Shown: positions 1 through 5,582 of the stretch, piece after piece
Position numbering within the stretch: position 1 is the stretch's first letter
How the letters are laid out: every line of letters starts with the position of its first letter
NCBI GenBank assembly: GCA_947441325.1
Contig: CANETR010000118.1
Span: 1 to 6,667, forward strand
Length of the DNA stretch: 6,667 nt
Origin: Saprospiraceae bacterium
GTDB taxonomy: Bacteria; Bacteroidota; Bacteroidia; Chitinophagales; Saprospiraceae
Reading direction: 5' to 3'
The notes under the pieces: model-generated
Told to the model about the DNA's origin: nothing
Databases searched by the model: none
Seen by the model: only the letters and a program-made list of their open reading frames with translations
Position numbers and translations under genes: made by a program

Positions 1-118
1 AACTTCCAATACAGGAAATTTGAATATAAACTAAATGTAATATCAAGTCAGTATTAACTTTGGCAATAAAACACATTTTAAATAATTCATAAAAATAAAT
101 TCTGAAAATTAAGCAACT
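1..118. other. AT-rich left edge, possible 3' end of a plus-strand gene
   Basis: No convincing gene is visible. Plus-strand frame 1 is open from base 1 to a TAA at 55-57 (18 codons), and frame 2 is open to a TAA at 32-34 (10 codons). Either could be the tail of a plus-strand gene that starts left of the window. The plus-strand terminator that follows favours some plus-strand transcript ending here. The stretch is too short to choose a frame or recognise a product. Confidence 0.3.
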
Positions 119-146
119 AAGCCGCTCCGAAAAGGGTGGCTTTTTT
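119..146 (+). terminator. Rho-independent terminator, plus strand
   Basis: A 9-bp stem (119-127 with 134-142, containing two G-U pairs) closes a CGAAAA loop. A run of six T (141-146) follows, with more T at 151-154. The T run is on the plus strand, so it most likely ends a transcript entering from the left edge. On the minus strand the hairpin lies 9 bp past the transporter stop codon but lacks a clean T run, so it may serve that gene only weakly. Confidence 0.75.
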
Positions 147-155
147 GTGCTTTTA

Positions 156-1319
156 TTACCTTTTGATTTGTAAAGTGTAAATTGTCAAATAAATAGCCGT
201 AACCACAGCCGCGATCGCCGTAATTAAAAAAGCAATTGTAGAACCGCCATAAAACCAAAGCAATCCACAAAGGCTGCTCGCCAACAACGCCGCTATGCTT
301 TGAAAACTACTGTAAAATCCAATGGCTGTTGCAGTGTCTTTTTTATCGGAAATGTTTGTAATCCAGGCTTTTGAAATGCCCTCGGTTGCAGCGGCATAAA
401 TTCCGTAAAGCAAAAAGAGTAGATAAAACTGATAACTTGCCGAAGCAAATGAAATTCCGGCATAGACCGCGGCAAAGACAAGGATGCCGAAAATAAGCGT
501 TTTTTTGATTCCTGCCATGTCGGCCAAAATACCGATAGGATAGGCAAAAATTGAATAAACCAGATTATAAAAGATATAAACGCCGATTACCTGAACATCA
601 TCGAGGCCCGATTCTTTAGCCTTCAGGAGCAGAAAAACATCCGAACTGTTGAAGAGTGCAAAAAATAGCAGTCCGATTACAAGTCTGCGATAATCCTTTG
701 CTGCTGTTTTCCAGTAATTTAGGTAGGAAAAAAAACCTGGCCTACTCTTCAGGGACTTTAGGGAGCTTTTTTCTTTTAATAATAAGGTACAAAGAATCGC
801 CAATAGTCCGGGAGCCAAGGCAATTAGAAACAAATTTTTATAATCTGCGGGATAAAAATAGAGATAAATCAAGGCAAAAAGTGGCCCAATTACAGCACCT
901 AAAGTATCCATCGATCGGTGAAAACCAAAGATGCGGGCCTTGGTTTCGGCAGTCGCCTCTTCCGATAATATGGCATCGCGGGCGCCAGTTCTGATGCCTT
1001 TTCCTAAACGGTCGAGACTTCTTGAGAAAAAAATCCAAAGTGGATAAGTAAAAAGCGCCATCATAGGTTTCGAAAGGGCACTGAGGCTATAGCCCAACTG
1101 CACAAAAGGCAATCTTTTGCCACTTAAATCCGACATTTTACCGAAATAACCCTTGCTGAAAGCAGCAGTCGCCTCGGCCATGCCCTCCAGAATGCCAATT
1201 AAAAGGACCGAAAAACCGATGGATTTTAGAAAAATCGGCATTACAGGATACAACATTTCACTCGCCGTATCGGTAAATAGACTGACAAGAGATAAAATCC
1301 AAACTGTTTTGCTGATCAT
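156..1319 (-). CDS. Major facilitator superfamily permease, substrate unknown
   Basis: A 387-residue inner-membrane protein with about 12 hydrophobic segments, typical in length for a single-subunit MFS transporter. Visible MFS signatures are a motif-A-like loop between helices 2 and 3 (GKMSDLSGKR, residues 60-69), a second copy after the half-way point (PIGILADMAGIKKT, about 261-274), and the loop DRLGKGIRTGARDA (103-116), which is characteristic of one MFS subgroup. A cytoplasmic linker rich in Lys and Ser (about 182-196) separates the two six-helix halves. The ATG at 1319 is used; its leader has no Shine-Dalgarno sequence. The gene points the same way as the paa operon but is separated by 156 bp with a large palindrome, so it is probably its own unit. 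A role in aromatic-acid uptake or drug efflux is possible, but nothing in the sequence fixes the substrate. Confidence 0.9.
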   Translation of the reverse strand: MISKTVWILSLVSLFTDTASEMLYPVMPIFLKSIGFSVLLIGILEGMAEATAAFSKGYFGKMSDLSGKRLPFVQLGYSLSALSKPMMALFTYPLWIFFSRSLDRLGKGIRTGARDAILSEEATAETKARIFGFHRSMDTLGAVIGPLFALIYLYFYPADYKNLFLIALAPGLLAILCTLLLKEKSSLKSLKSRPGFFSYLNYWKTAAKDYRRLVIGLLFFALFNSSDVFLLLKAKESGLDDVQVIGVYIFYNLVYSIFAYPIGILADMAGIKKTLIFGILVFAAVYAGISFASASYQFYLLFLLYGIYAAATEGISKAWITNISDKKDTATAIGFYSSFQSIAALLASSLCGLLWFYGGSTIAFLITAIAAVVTAIYLTIYTLQIKR

Positions 1320-1332
1320 TTTTAAATAGGGG

Positions 1333-1347
1333 AGGATTTAATATCCT
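1333..1347. promoter_or_regulatory. Small inverted repeat in the transporter leader
   Basis: The arms AGGAT and ATCCT flank TTAAT, 13 bp upstream of the transporter ATG. It could be a short operator or a weak mRNA hairpin near the ribosome entry site. With 5-bp arms it could also be chance in AT-rich DNA. Confidence 0.25.
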
Positions 1348-1379
1348 AAAATTAAAACGTTTTTTATCCTCATAAGAAA

Positions 1380-1423
1380 TTTAGGCCTAATTTCCATATT
1401 ATAATACGGAAATTAGGCCTAAA
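1380..1423. promoter_or_regulatory. 44-bp near-perfect palindrome between paaD and the transporter
   Basis: Two 16-bp arms (TTTAGGCCTAATTTCC at 1380-1395 and its exact reverse complement at 1408-1423) are continued inward by five more pairs after one A-C mismatch, so almost every base of the 44 pairs. Each arm also contains the self-complementary decamer TTAGGCCTAA (1381-1390 and 1413-1422). As RNA it would be a very stable hairpin. Neither flank has a long T run, so it is not a textbook terminator. It may end or protect the 3' end of the paa transcript, act as a bidirectional terminator, or be an operator for the transporter. Confidence 0.7.
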
Positions 1424-1428
1424 AACCA

Positions 1429-1447
1429 TAAAAAGATATTTTTATCT
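1429..1447 (-). terminator. Weak candidate terminator after paaD
   Basis: Read on the minus strand, AGATA pairs with TATCT across a four-base loop (1434-1438 with 1443-1447), followed by a short T run. It lies about 30 bp past the paaD stop codon. The stem is only five pairs, so it may be incidental; the large palindrome just downstream is the stronger candidate for the operon's end. Confidence 0.25.
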
Positions 1448-1475
1448 ACAAGATTGAATAATTTTCAAATTGATG

Positions 1476-1970
1476 TCAGTGACATTTAAAATAATCAAAG
1501 GGTTCCTTACAATCCTGGCACTGATACAATGCCTTGCAGGCTGTAGAGCCAAACTGACTGACTAATTTGGTGTTTTTTGCGCCGCAATGCGGGCACTCGG
1601 GCTGAGGCGCCTCACTGAACAAGGCCTCAATTCGTTTGGCATTGGTGCCGGGAATGGGTGGCGCTATGCCATATACTTTTAATTTTTTGCGACCTTCTTC
1701 GCTCATCCAGTCAGTTGTCCAGGAGGGACTTAGGACTGTGGTGACTTTTACCGGATGAATGCCATTGGCTTCCAATTCAGCAATGATGCTAAACTCAATA
1801 CTTTTCATGGCAGGGCAACCCGAGTAGGTGGGAGTTATGACAACTTCAACGCCATCGCCAAAGCTTTTCACCTCGCGCACGATGCCCATATCTAAGACAG
1901 TCAGCACTGGTATTTCAGGGTCGCTGACCGACTCCAGGAGTTGCCAGATTTTGTCGGTTGTGACTACCAT
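1476..1970 (-). CDS. paaD: Phenylacetyl-CoA epoxidase maturation protein PaaD
   Basis: A 164-residue protein of the PaaD/MIP18 (DUF59) family, which helps assemble or maintain the metal centres of the PaaABCE epoxidase and is not part of the catalytic complex. The N-terminal domain shows SDPEIPVLTVLDMGIV (16-31) and TPTYSGCPAMKS (46-57), with the conserved Cys52. The PaaD-specific C-terminus has two CxxC pairs, CPHC (126-129) and CQDC (151-154), suited to a zinc or Fe-S site, plus FGSTACKALY (140-149) and FDYFKC (158-163). I chose the ATG at 1970, which overlaps the last codons of paaC (GAATGGTAG), indicating translational coupling. An in-frame GTG at 2000 would add ten residues that look unlike the family. 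Last gene of the paa cluster here. Confidence 0.95.
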   Translation of the reverse strand: MVVTTDKIWQLLESVSDPEIPVLTVLDMGIVREVKSFGDGVEVVITPTYSGCPAMKSIEFSIIAELEANGIHPVKVTTVLSPSWTTDWMSEEGRKKLKVYGIAPPIPGTNAKRIEALFSEAPQPECPHCGAKNTKLVSQFGSTACKALYQCQDCKEPFDYFKCH

Positions 1971-2716
1971 TCTGCCCCAGGATAAGCCCGCTGCATCCAC
2001 TGCATTTCTGCAAGCAAATGCCCTAAAAATTCGCTGTGAATACCGTTTTTACCGCCTTTTTGGAAGGGTTCCTCTACGGGAATATTCAGTGTGGCTTCAG
2101 CCAGAATTTCTTTTACTTTTTGGAAATAGAGCGGTCGGATTTTATTTAAATCAACCCCGATGCCATTTGAAAGCATTTCGCGATCTGTATCATTCAACAA
2201 AGTCATTTCGCCGATAAAATCCCAAAGATCATCAACGGCAGTCTGTATTTTCTCATGACTCAGTTTGGTACCATCGCCAAGTCGAATCATCCACTCCGAG
2301 CTGAAACGGATATGATAATTTATTTCTTTCAGCGATTTTTCGGCAATTTCTGCCAGGCGCTCGTCCTTGCTTTTGGTCAGTTCCTGATAAAAGAGATGAT
2401 TATAGACATCGAAAAAGAACTGTCGCGCAATGGTGTAGGCAAAATCTTCGTTCGGCTGTTCCACCAGCAGGACATTGCGGTAACGGCTGCTGTCGCGCAG
2501 GTAGGCGATATCGTCTTCGCTGCGTCCTTTGCCCTCCAGTTCGGCGGCATATTGGTACAAATTGCGCGATTGTCCGATAAGGTCAAGCGCAATATTGGTC
2601 AGCGCTATATCAATTTCCAGCTCGGGCGCATGTCCGCACCATTCCGATAGCCTCTGTCCTAGGATGAGGTTATTATCGGCGATTTGGAGGGTATAGTTTA
2701 TTAGAGATTGGTTCAT
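1964..2716 (-). CDS. paaC: 1,2-phenylacetyl-CoA epoxidase structural subunit PaaC
   Basis: A 250-residue ferritin-like helical protein, the expected length for PaaC (about 250 in Escherichia coli). In the epoxidase, PaaC pairs with PaaA as the structural, catalytically silent subunit and helps shape the substrate pocket. Recognisable family segments are EIDIALTNIALDLIGQSRNLY (34-54), the core helix with QFFFDVYNHLFY (99-110), NYHIRFSSEWMIRLGDGT (133-150), and the conserved tail GLHxExLGHLLAEMQxMQRxYPG, here from about 225 to 247. I chose the ATG at 2716 because MNQSLINY begins the family alignment. An in-frame ATG at 2770 would add 18 residues translated largely from a spacer repeat. The start codon lies 3 bp from that repeat, with no Shine-Dalgarno sequence. 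It overlaps paaD by 7 bp. Confidence 0.96.
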   Translation of the reverse strand: MNQSLINYTLQIADNNLILGQRLSEWCGHAPELEIDIALTNIALDLIGQSRNLYQYAAELEGKGRSEDDIAYLRDSSRYRNVLLVEQPNEDFAYTIARQFFFDVYNHLFYQELTKSKDERLAEIAEKSLKEINYHIRFSSEWMIRLGDGTKLSHEKIQTAVDDLWDFIGEMTLLNDTDREMLSNGIGVDLNKIRPLYFQKVKEILAEATLNIPVEEPFQKGGKNGIHSEFLGHLLAEMQWMQRAYPGAEW

Positions 2717-2719
2717 GTT

Positions 2720-2747
2720 AGTAGCAGGTATCAAGTAGCAGGTATCA
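2720..2747 (+). repeat. Heptad element 1 (paaB-paaC spacer, next to paaC start)
   Basis: Four 7-bp units on the plus strand: AGTAGCA, GGTATCA, AGTAGCA, GGTATCA, followed by GGA. It is the only arm without a partner in its spacer. It ends 3 bp from the paaC ATG and so forms most of the immediate 5' leader. Confidence 0.9.
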
Positions 2748-2768
2748 GGACTTTTACCTGAATGCTGC

Positions 2769-2784
2769 AATTTTCAAATTTTTG
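2769..2784. repeat. ATTTTCAAATT short repeat, copy 2
   Basis: The 11-mer ATTTTCAAATT (2770-2780) also occurs at 1461-1471 and 2852-2862, always in the same orientation and always in non-coding spacer on the 3' side of paa genes. The copies near stop codons share a few more bases (TCAATTTGA on the minus strand). AT-rich composition could explain part of this. Confidence 0.4.
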
Positions 2785-2811
2785 TAGTATATACAGCGGC
2801 AATTAAATTTT

Positions 2812-2840
2812 TTTAAATTACTATAATTCAGTAATTTAAA
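2812..2840. repeat. AT-only inverted repeat in the paaB-paaC spacer
   Basis: TTTAAATTACT (2812-2822) and its exact reverse complement AGTAATTTAAA (2830-2840) flank a 7-base loop. It gives the one spacer that lacks a heptad pair its own hairpin. There is no T run after it on either strand, so it is not an obvious terminator. It may be an mRNA processing or stability structure, or an operator. Confidence 0.5.
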
Positions 2841-2850
2841 CTCTAAAATC

Positions 2851-2873
2851 CATTTTCAAATTCTCAAATTGAC
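2851..2873. repeat. ATTTTCAAATT short repeat, copy 3, tandem, after paaB stop
   Basis: On the minus strand, directly after the paaB TAA, the sequence reads GTCAATTTGAGAATTTGAAA, a 9-bp-spaced near-repeat of AATTTGA. The related copy after the paaD stop (1461-1475) reads CATCAATTTGAAAAT. Both start at the stop codon itself. Confidence 0.4.
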
Positions 2874-3158
2874 TTACATGTGCCCCACTTCCTCCGGTAT
2901 ATCGTAAAAAGTCGGATGACGGTAAATTTTATTTTTTGCCGATTCAAACATATATTCCTGTTCAGGATCGGAGGCGATCACCTCGGATGATTTAACCACC
3001 CAAATGCTCACGCCCTCGTTGCGGCGGGTATATACGTCGCGTGCGTTTTCAATTGCCATTTCAGCATCAGCGGCATGTAAGCTGCCTGCATGTTTGTGAC
3101 TTAGTCCCGATTTGCTGCGGATGAAGATTTCCCACAGTGGCCATTCTTTCTTATCCAT
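2874..3158 (-). CDS. paaB: 1,2-phenylacetyl-CoA epoxidase subunit PaaB
   Basis: A 94-residue protein matching PaaB in length (95 in Escherichia coli) and pattern. PaaB is a small subunit needed for the activity and higher-order assembly of the PaaAC heterodimers; it carries no cofactor. Family-typical stretches are WPLWEIFIRSKSGLSHKHAGSLHA (6-29), the DAEMAIENARDVYTRRNEGVSIWVV region (31-55), and a C-terminus ending near KNKIYRHPTFYDIPEEVGHM. The ATG at 3158 is the only sensible start; its leader is A-rich with no Shine-Dalgarno sequence. It sits 93 bp after paaA, with a heptad hairpin in between, and 157 bp before paaC. Confidence 0.96.
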   Translation of the reverse strand: MDKKEWPLWEIFIRSKSGLSHKHAGSLHAADAEMAIENARDVYTRRNEGVSIWVVKSSEVIASDPEQEYMFESAKNKIYRHPTFYDIPEEVGHM

Positions 3159-3184
3159 TGATTTTATTTTTTACTTTTTAAAAT

Positions 3185-3212
3185 TGTATCAGGTATCAGG
3201 TATCAAGTATCA
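3185..3212 (+). repeat. Heptad element 2 (paaA-paaB spacer, paaB side)
   Basis: Four units on the plus strand: TGTATCA, GGTATCA, GGTATCA, AGTATCA, followed by GGA. It faces element 3 across a 10-bp gap, making the tightest inverted pair in the window; about 22 of 28 positions can pair by hand alignment. It lies 26 bp upstream of the paaB start codon. Confidence 0.9.
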
Positions 3213-3222
3213 GGATTTGTCT

Positions 3223-3250
3223 TGCTACCTGCTACTTGATACTTGATACT
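3223..3250 (-). repeat. Heptad element 3 (paaA-paaB spacer, paaA stop side)
   Basis: Four units in inverted orientation (plus strand TGCTACC, TGCTACT, TGATACT, TGATACT). The element starts one base after the paaA TAA, so the next in-frame codon is TAG, a second stop. With element 2 it forms an imperfect 28-bp stem with a 10-base loop. Confidence 0.9.
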
Positions 3251-3251
3251 A

Positions 3252-4211
3252 TTATGCGACTTTCTCCGCCTTTCTCTTTGCCCTTTTTTCCGCATGTGCC
3301 ATGGCCGCTTCGCGTACCCAAGCGCCTTCTTCCTGTGCTTTTTTGCGGGCTTTCAAACGCAGTTTGTTGCAGGGACCGTTGCCGTTTACCACTGCCCAAA
3401 ACTCTTCCCAATTGATGTCACCAAAGTCGTAATGACCACGTTCCTCGTTCCATTTCAAATTGGGATCTGGTAATTTAACGCCCAGATAATTGGCTTGAAG
3501 CACCGTTGCATCAATAAAATCCTGACGCAATTCGTCGTTCGATTTTCTTTTGATTTTCCATTTTAGGGATTGTTCAGAATGCGTAGAAGCCGAGTCATTA
3601 GGACCGAACATCATCAGTGCGGGCCACCACCAGCGGTCAACAGCATCTTGCAACATTTTTTTCTGTTCCTCGGTGCCACGGCTCAGAGAAATCAGAATTT
3701 CATAACCCTGGCGCTGATGGAAACTTTCCTCCTTACAGATACGCACCATAGCGCGGGCATAGGGACCATAAGAGGTACGTGTGAGCATCACCTGATTCAT
3801 AATGGCAGCACCATCTACTAGCCAACCCACTGCTCCGATATCGGCCCAGCTCAAGGTCGGGTAATTAAAAATGCTGGAATATTTTGCCTTACCTGTTATC
3901 AATTGTTCAAAAAGTTCCTCTCTCGAAATGCCCAGTGTTTCGGCTGCGCTGTAAAGGTAGAGGCCATGTCCGGCTTCATCCTGAACCTTTGCAAGCAGGG
4001 CTACTTTGCGGCGGAGCGAAGGGGCACGGAGAATCCAGTTTCCTTCGGGTAACATTCCTACAATTTCGGAGTGTGCATGCTGCGATATCTGACGGATGAG
4101 GGTTTTGCGATAAGCCTCTGGCATCCAGTCTTTTGGTTCAATTTTGACTTCGGCATCTATCTTGCTCTGAAATTTCATTTCCAGGCTGTGGATGTTGTTA
4201 TGATTATCCAT
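3252..4211 (-). CDS. paaA: 1,2-phenylacetyl-CoA epoxidase catalytic subunit PaaA
   Basis: A 319-residue ferritin-like diiron oxygenase subunit that binds phenylacetyl-CoA and inserts one oxygen atom from O2 to give the ring-1,2-epoxide. The expected ligands are all present: Glu49, Glu79 and His82 ([13 protein letters not shown]), Asp133 (GWLVDGAAI), Glu162 and His165 ([12 protein letters not shown]). They follow the Escherichia coli PaaA ligands as I recall them with a constant shift of seven residues, so the active site looks intact. The protein is about ten residues longer than the E. coli one, with extra N-terminal residues and a Lys/Arg/Ala-rich charged tail (about 292-319). I used the ATG at 4211; Met12 is a possible later start. 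A promoter and TetR-type palindrome lie just upstream, suggesting that a paaABCD transcript begins here. Confidence 0.97.
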   Translation of the reverse strand: MDNHNNIHSLEMKFQSKIDAEVKIEPKDWMPEAYRKTLIRQISQHAHSEIVGMLPEGNWILRAPSLRRKVALLAKVQDEAGHGLYLYSAAETLGISREELFEQLITGKAKYSSIFNYPTLSWADIGAVGWLVDGAAIMNQVMLTRTSYGPYARAMVRICKEESFHQRQGYEILISLSRGTEEQKKMLQDAVDRWWWPALMMFGPNDSASTHSEQSLKWKIKRKSNDELRQDFIDATVLQANYLGVKLPDPNLKWNEERGHYDFGDINWEEFWAVVNGNGPCNKLRLKARKKAQEEGAWVREAAMAHAEKRAKRKAEKVA

Positions 4212-4236
4212 ATTCCAAAAAGTTTATTAATGTCTT

Positions 4237-4267
4237 GCAATATAGCAGAATTATTTGAAATAACAAA
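4237..4267 (-). promoter_or_regulatory. Candidate Bacteroidota-type promoter for paaABCD
   Basis: On the minus strand a TTTG (4264-4267) is followed after 19 bp by TATATTGC (4237-4244), close to the known Bacteroidota consensus TTTG-N19-20-TAnnTTTG. The -7 box matches the TA and TT positions but not the final TG. Transcription would start roughly 20-25 bp upstream of the paaA ATG at 4211. The fit and position are good, but AT-rich spacers give chance matches. Confidence 0.45.
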
Positions 4268-4272
4268 AAAAG

Positions 4273-4286
4273 CGAACAGTTGTTCG
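4273..4286. promoter_or_regulatory. PaaR/TetR-like operator palindrome upstream of paaA
   Basis: CGAACA-GT-TGTTCG is a perfect 6+2+6 palindrome, six bases upstream of the candidate -33 box. It matches eight of the ten fixed positions of the PaaR operator described for Thermus thermophilus (CNAACGNNCGTTNG, from memory). PaaR is a TetR-family repressor released by phenylacetyl-CoA. Binding of a PaaR-like protein here would fit substrate-controlled expression of paaABCD. No regulator gene is in the window. Confidence 0.5.
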
Positions 4287-4290
4287 TATT

Positions 4291-4318
4291 AGTATCAAGT
4301 ATCAGGTAGCAGGTATCA
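4291..4318 (+). repeat. Heptad element 4 (paaE-paaA spacer, paaA side)
   Basis: Four units on the plus strand: AGTATCA, AGTATCA, GGTAGCA, GGTATCA, followed by AGA. It ends four bases before the operator palindrome and lies upstream of the candidate paaA promoter. Its partner is element 5, across a 24-bp gap. Confidence 0.9.
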
Positions 4319-4342
4319 AGACAAAACAAAAACTTCATTTCC

Positions 4343-4370
4343 TGATACCTAATACTTAGTACCTGCTACT
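4343..4370 (-). repeat. Heptad element 5 (overlaps paaE stop)
   Basis: Four units in inverted orientation (plus strand TGATACC, TAATACT, TAGTACC, TGCTACT); the two middle units each depart from consensus. The last unit contains the paaE stop codon, and the reading frame ends TAG TAG. About 21 of 28 positions can pair with element 4. Confidence 0.85.
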
Positions 4371-5445
4371 AGATATCATCAAAATCTATCACCACCTTCT
4401 CGGTTTTTGGAAAAGCCTGACAGGTTAGGATAAAACCAGCTTCAATTTCCTCTTTCACGAGACCATAATTTCTCTCCATTTCCACCTCACCCTCGAGCAC
4501 ACGGGCCTTGCAGGTACAACATACGCCGCCTTTACAGGCATAGGGCAAATCGGCACCTTCGCGCATAGCAGCATCCAGTAAATTGGCCTGACCGAATGGC
4601 AGATTAAAAGTAAAGGTTTTGCCATCGGAAGTGACCGTTACCTCACTCACCTTGCCTTCATCTTCAGCAGCATAAACCTTTTTCTCGCTACCGTGCTTGG
4701 CACCCGGACTTGTAAAGAGTTCAAAATGAATTTTTTCTTCGGCTACTCCAGCTTCTTTTAGTGACTTATCCACCGCAAGAATCATTTCCTCGGGCCCGCA
4801 GATAAAAAATTCATCTGAATTGCTGACATCCAAAAGACCATCGAAAAGTTCCTTGCATTTTTCTTCATTAATACGACCGTTGAAAATTGCTTCCTCCAGT
4901 TTTTCGCGACTGAGCACATAATAGACCCTCAGTCTTTCCATGAATTTATTTTTCAAGCCTTCGATTTCCTCATGAAAAATAATGGAGAGCGTATTTCTAT
5001 TGCCGTAAACTAGTGTAAATGTGCTTTCGGGTTCACTGCGCAGTACAGTTTTTATAATGGAAAGCATAGGTGTAATACCGCTTCCCGCCGCAAAGGCAAC
5101 GTAATTTTTCTTGTTTTTGGCATTCAATTCCGTGTAAAAATGCCCTGCCGGAGGCATAATGTCCAATAAATTGCCTTTTCTGAGTGTATCATTGGCAAAG
5201 GTCGAGAATTTACCGCCGGGAAGTTTTTTAATGGCAACACGCCACTCCTTGTCCAATGGACTGGAGCAGAGGGAATAGTTGCGGCGAACATCCTCTCCAT
5301 CGATCATAGCGCGAATGGTGAGGTGCTGTCCCATTTTATATTGAAATTCTTCCTGCAGTTCTGCCGGAATTTCAAATGCGATCGATTTGCAGTCATCGGT
5401 TTCTTCTCTGACATCAATCACGCGGATGCTGTGGAATTTACTCAT
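4369..5445 (-). CDS. paaE: Phenylacetyl-CoA epoxidase reductase PaaE
   Basis: A 358-residue flavin/iron-sulfur reductase that moves electrons from NAD(P)H through FAD and a 2Fe-2S cluster to the PaaA diiron site. Domain order is standard for PaaE: an FAD-binding barrel with RRNYSLCS (54-61), an NAD(P)-binding domain with AAGSGITPM (119-127) and FICGPEEM (214-221), a linker, then a plant-type ferredoxin domain with Cys304, Cys309, Cys312 (CKGGVCCTC) and Cys342 as the four cluster ligands. Length matches the family. The ATG at 5445 follows an A-rich leader and a heptad repeat 8 bp away. In the classical Escherichia coli order paaE comes last; here it precedes paaA. It is 163 bp after the E1 gene and 157 bp before paaA. 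Confidence 0.96.
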   Translation of the reverse strand: MSKFHSIRVIDVREETDDCKSIAFEIPAELQEEFQYKMGQHLTIRAMIDGEDVRRNYSLCSSPLDKEWRVAIKKLPGGKFSTFANDTLRKGNLLDIMPPAGHFYTELNAKNKKNYVAFAAGSGITPMLSIIKTVLRSEPESTFTLVYGNRNTLSIIFHEEIEGLKNKFMERLRVYYVLSREKLEEAIFNGRINEEKCKELFDGLLDVSNSDEFFICGPEEMILAVDKSLKEAGVAEEKIHFELFTSPGAKHGSEKKVYAAEDEGKVSEVTVTSDGKTFTFNLPFGQANLLDAAMREGADLPYACKGGVCCTCKARVLEGEVEMERNYGLVKEEIEAGFILTCQAFPKTEKVVIDFDDI

Positions 5446-5453
5446 GTTTTTTT

Positions 5454-5481
5454 GGTATCAGGTAGCAAGTAGCAGGTATCA
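5454..5481 (+). repeat. Heptad element 6 (E1-paaE spacer, next to paaE start)
   Basis: Four units on the plus strand: GGTATCA, GGTAGCA, AGTAGCA, GGTATCA, followed by GGA. Eight bases separate it from the paaE ATG. Its inverted partner is element 7, about 100 bp away, so any hairpin would have a long loop. Confidence 0.9.
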
Positions 5482-5582
5482 GGATTTTTAAAGTGAAAAT
5501 AGCTGCTGTTTACTACTGTATTTTTAAAATTTTCCCAGTTTGTTAAAAAGTCATAGATCAGGCATTTATGTAGAACATGTCT

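Noticed and set aside
656..994. Plus-strand ORF of 112 codons inside the transporter gene
   Set aside because: It lies fully antisense to a well-supported MFS gene, shows no family pattern, and has no leader or context of its own. The same applies to the other plus-strand frames opposite paaD, paaC, paaA and E1.
1971..2000. GTG start of paaD at 2000
   Set aside because: It would add ten residues not seen in the family; the ATG at 1970 overlaps the paaC stop in the usual coupled arrangement.
2377..2592. Minus-strand ORF of 71 codons inside paaC
   Set aside because: It is an out-of-frame shadow of paaC with no recognisable features.
3185..3250. Insertion sequence ends or a small transposable element
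   Set aside because: The inverted pairs look like terminal repeats, but the inserts are 10-101 bp without a transposase and no target-site duplications are evident. A non-autonomous element cannot be fully excluded.
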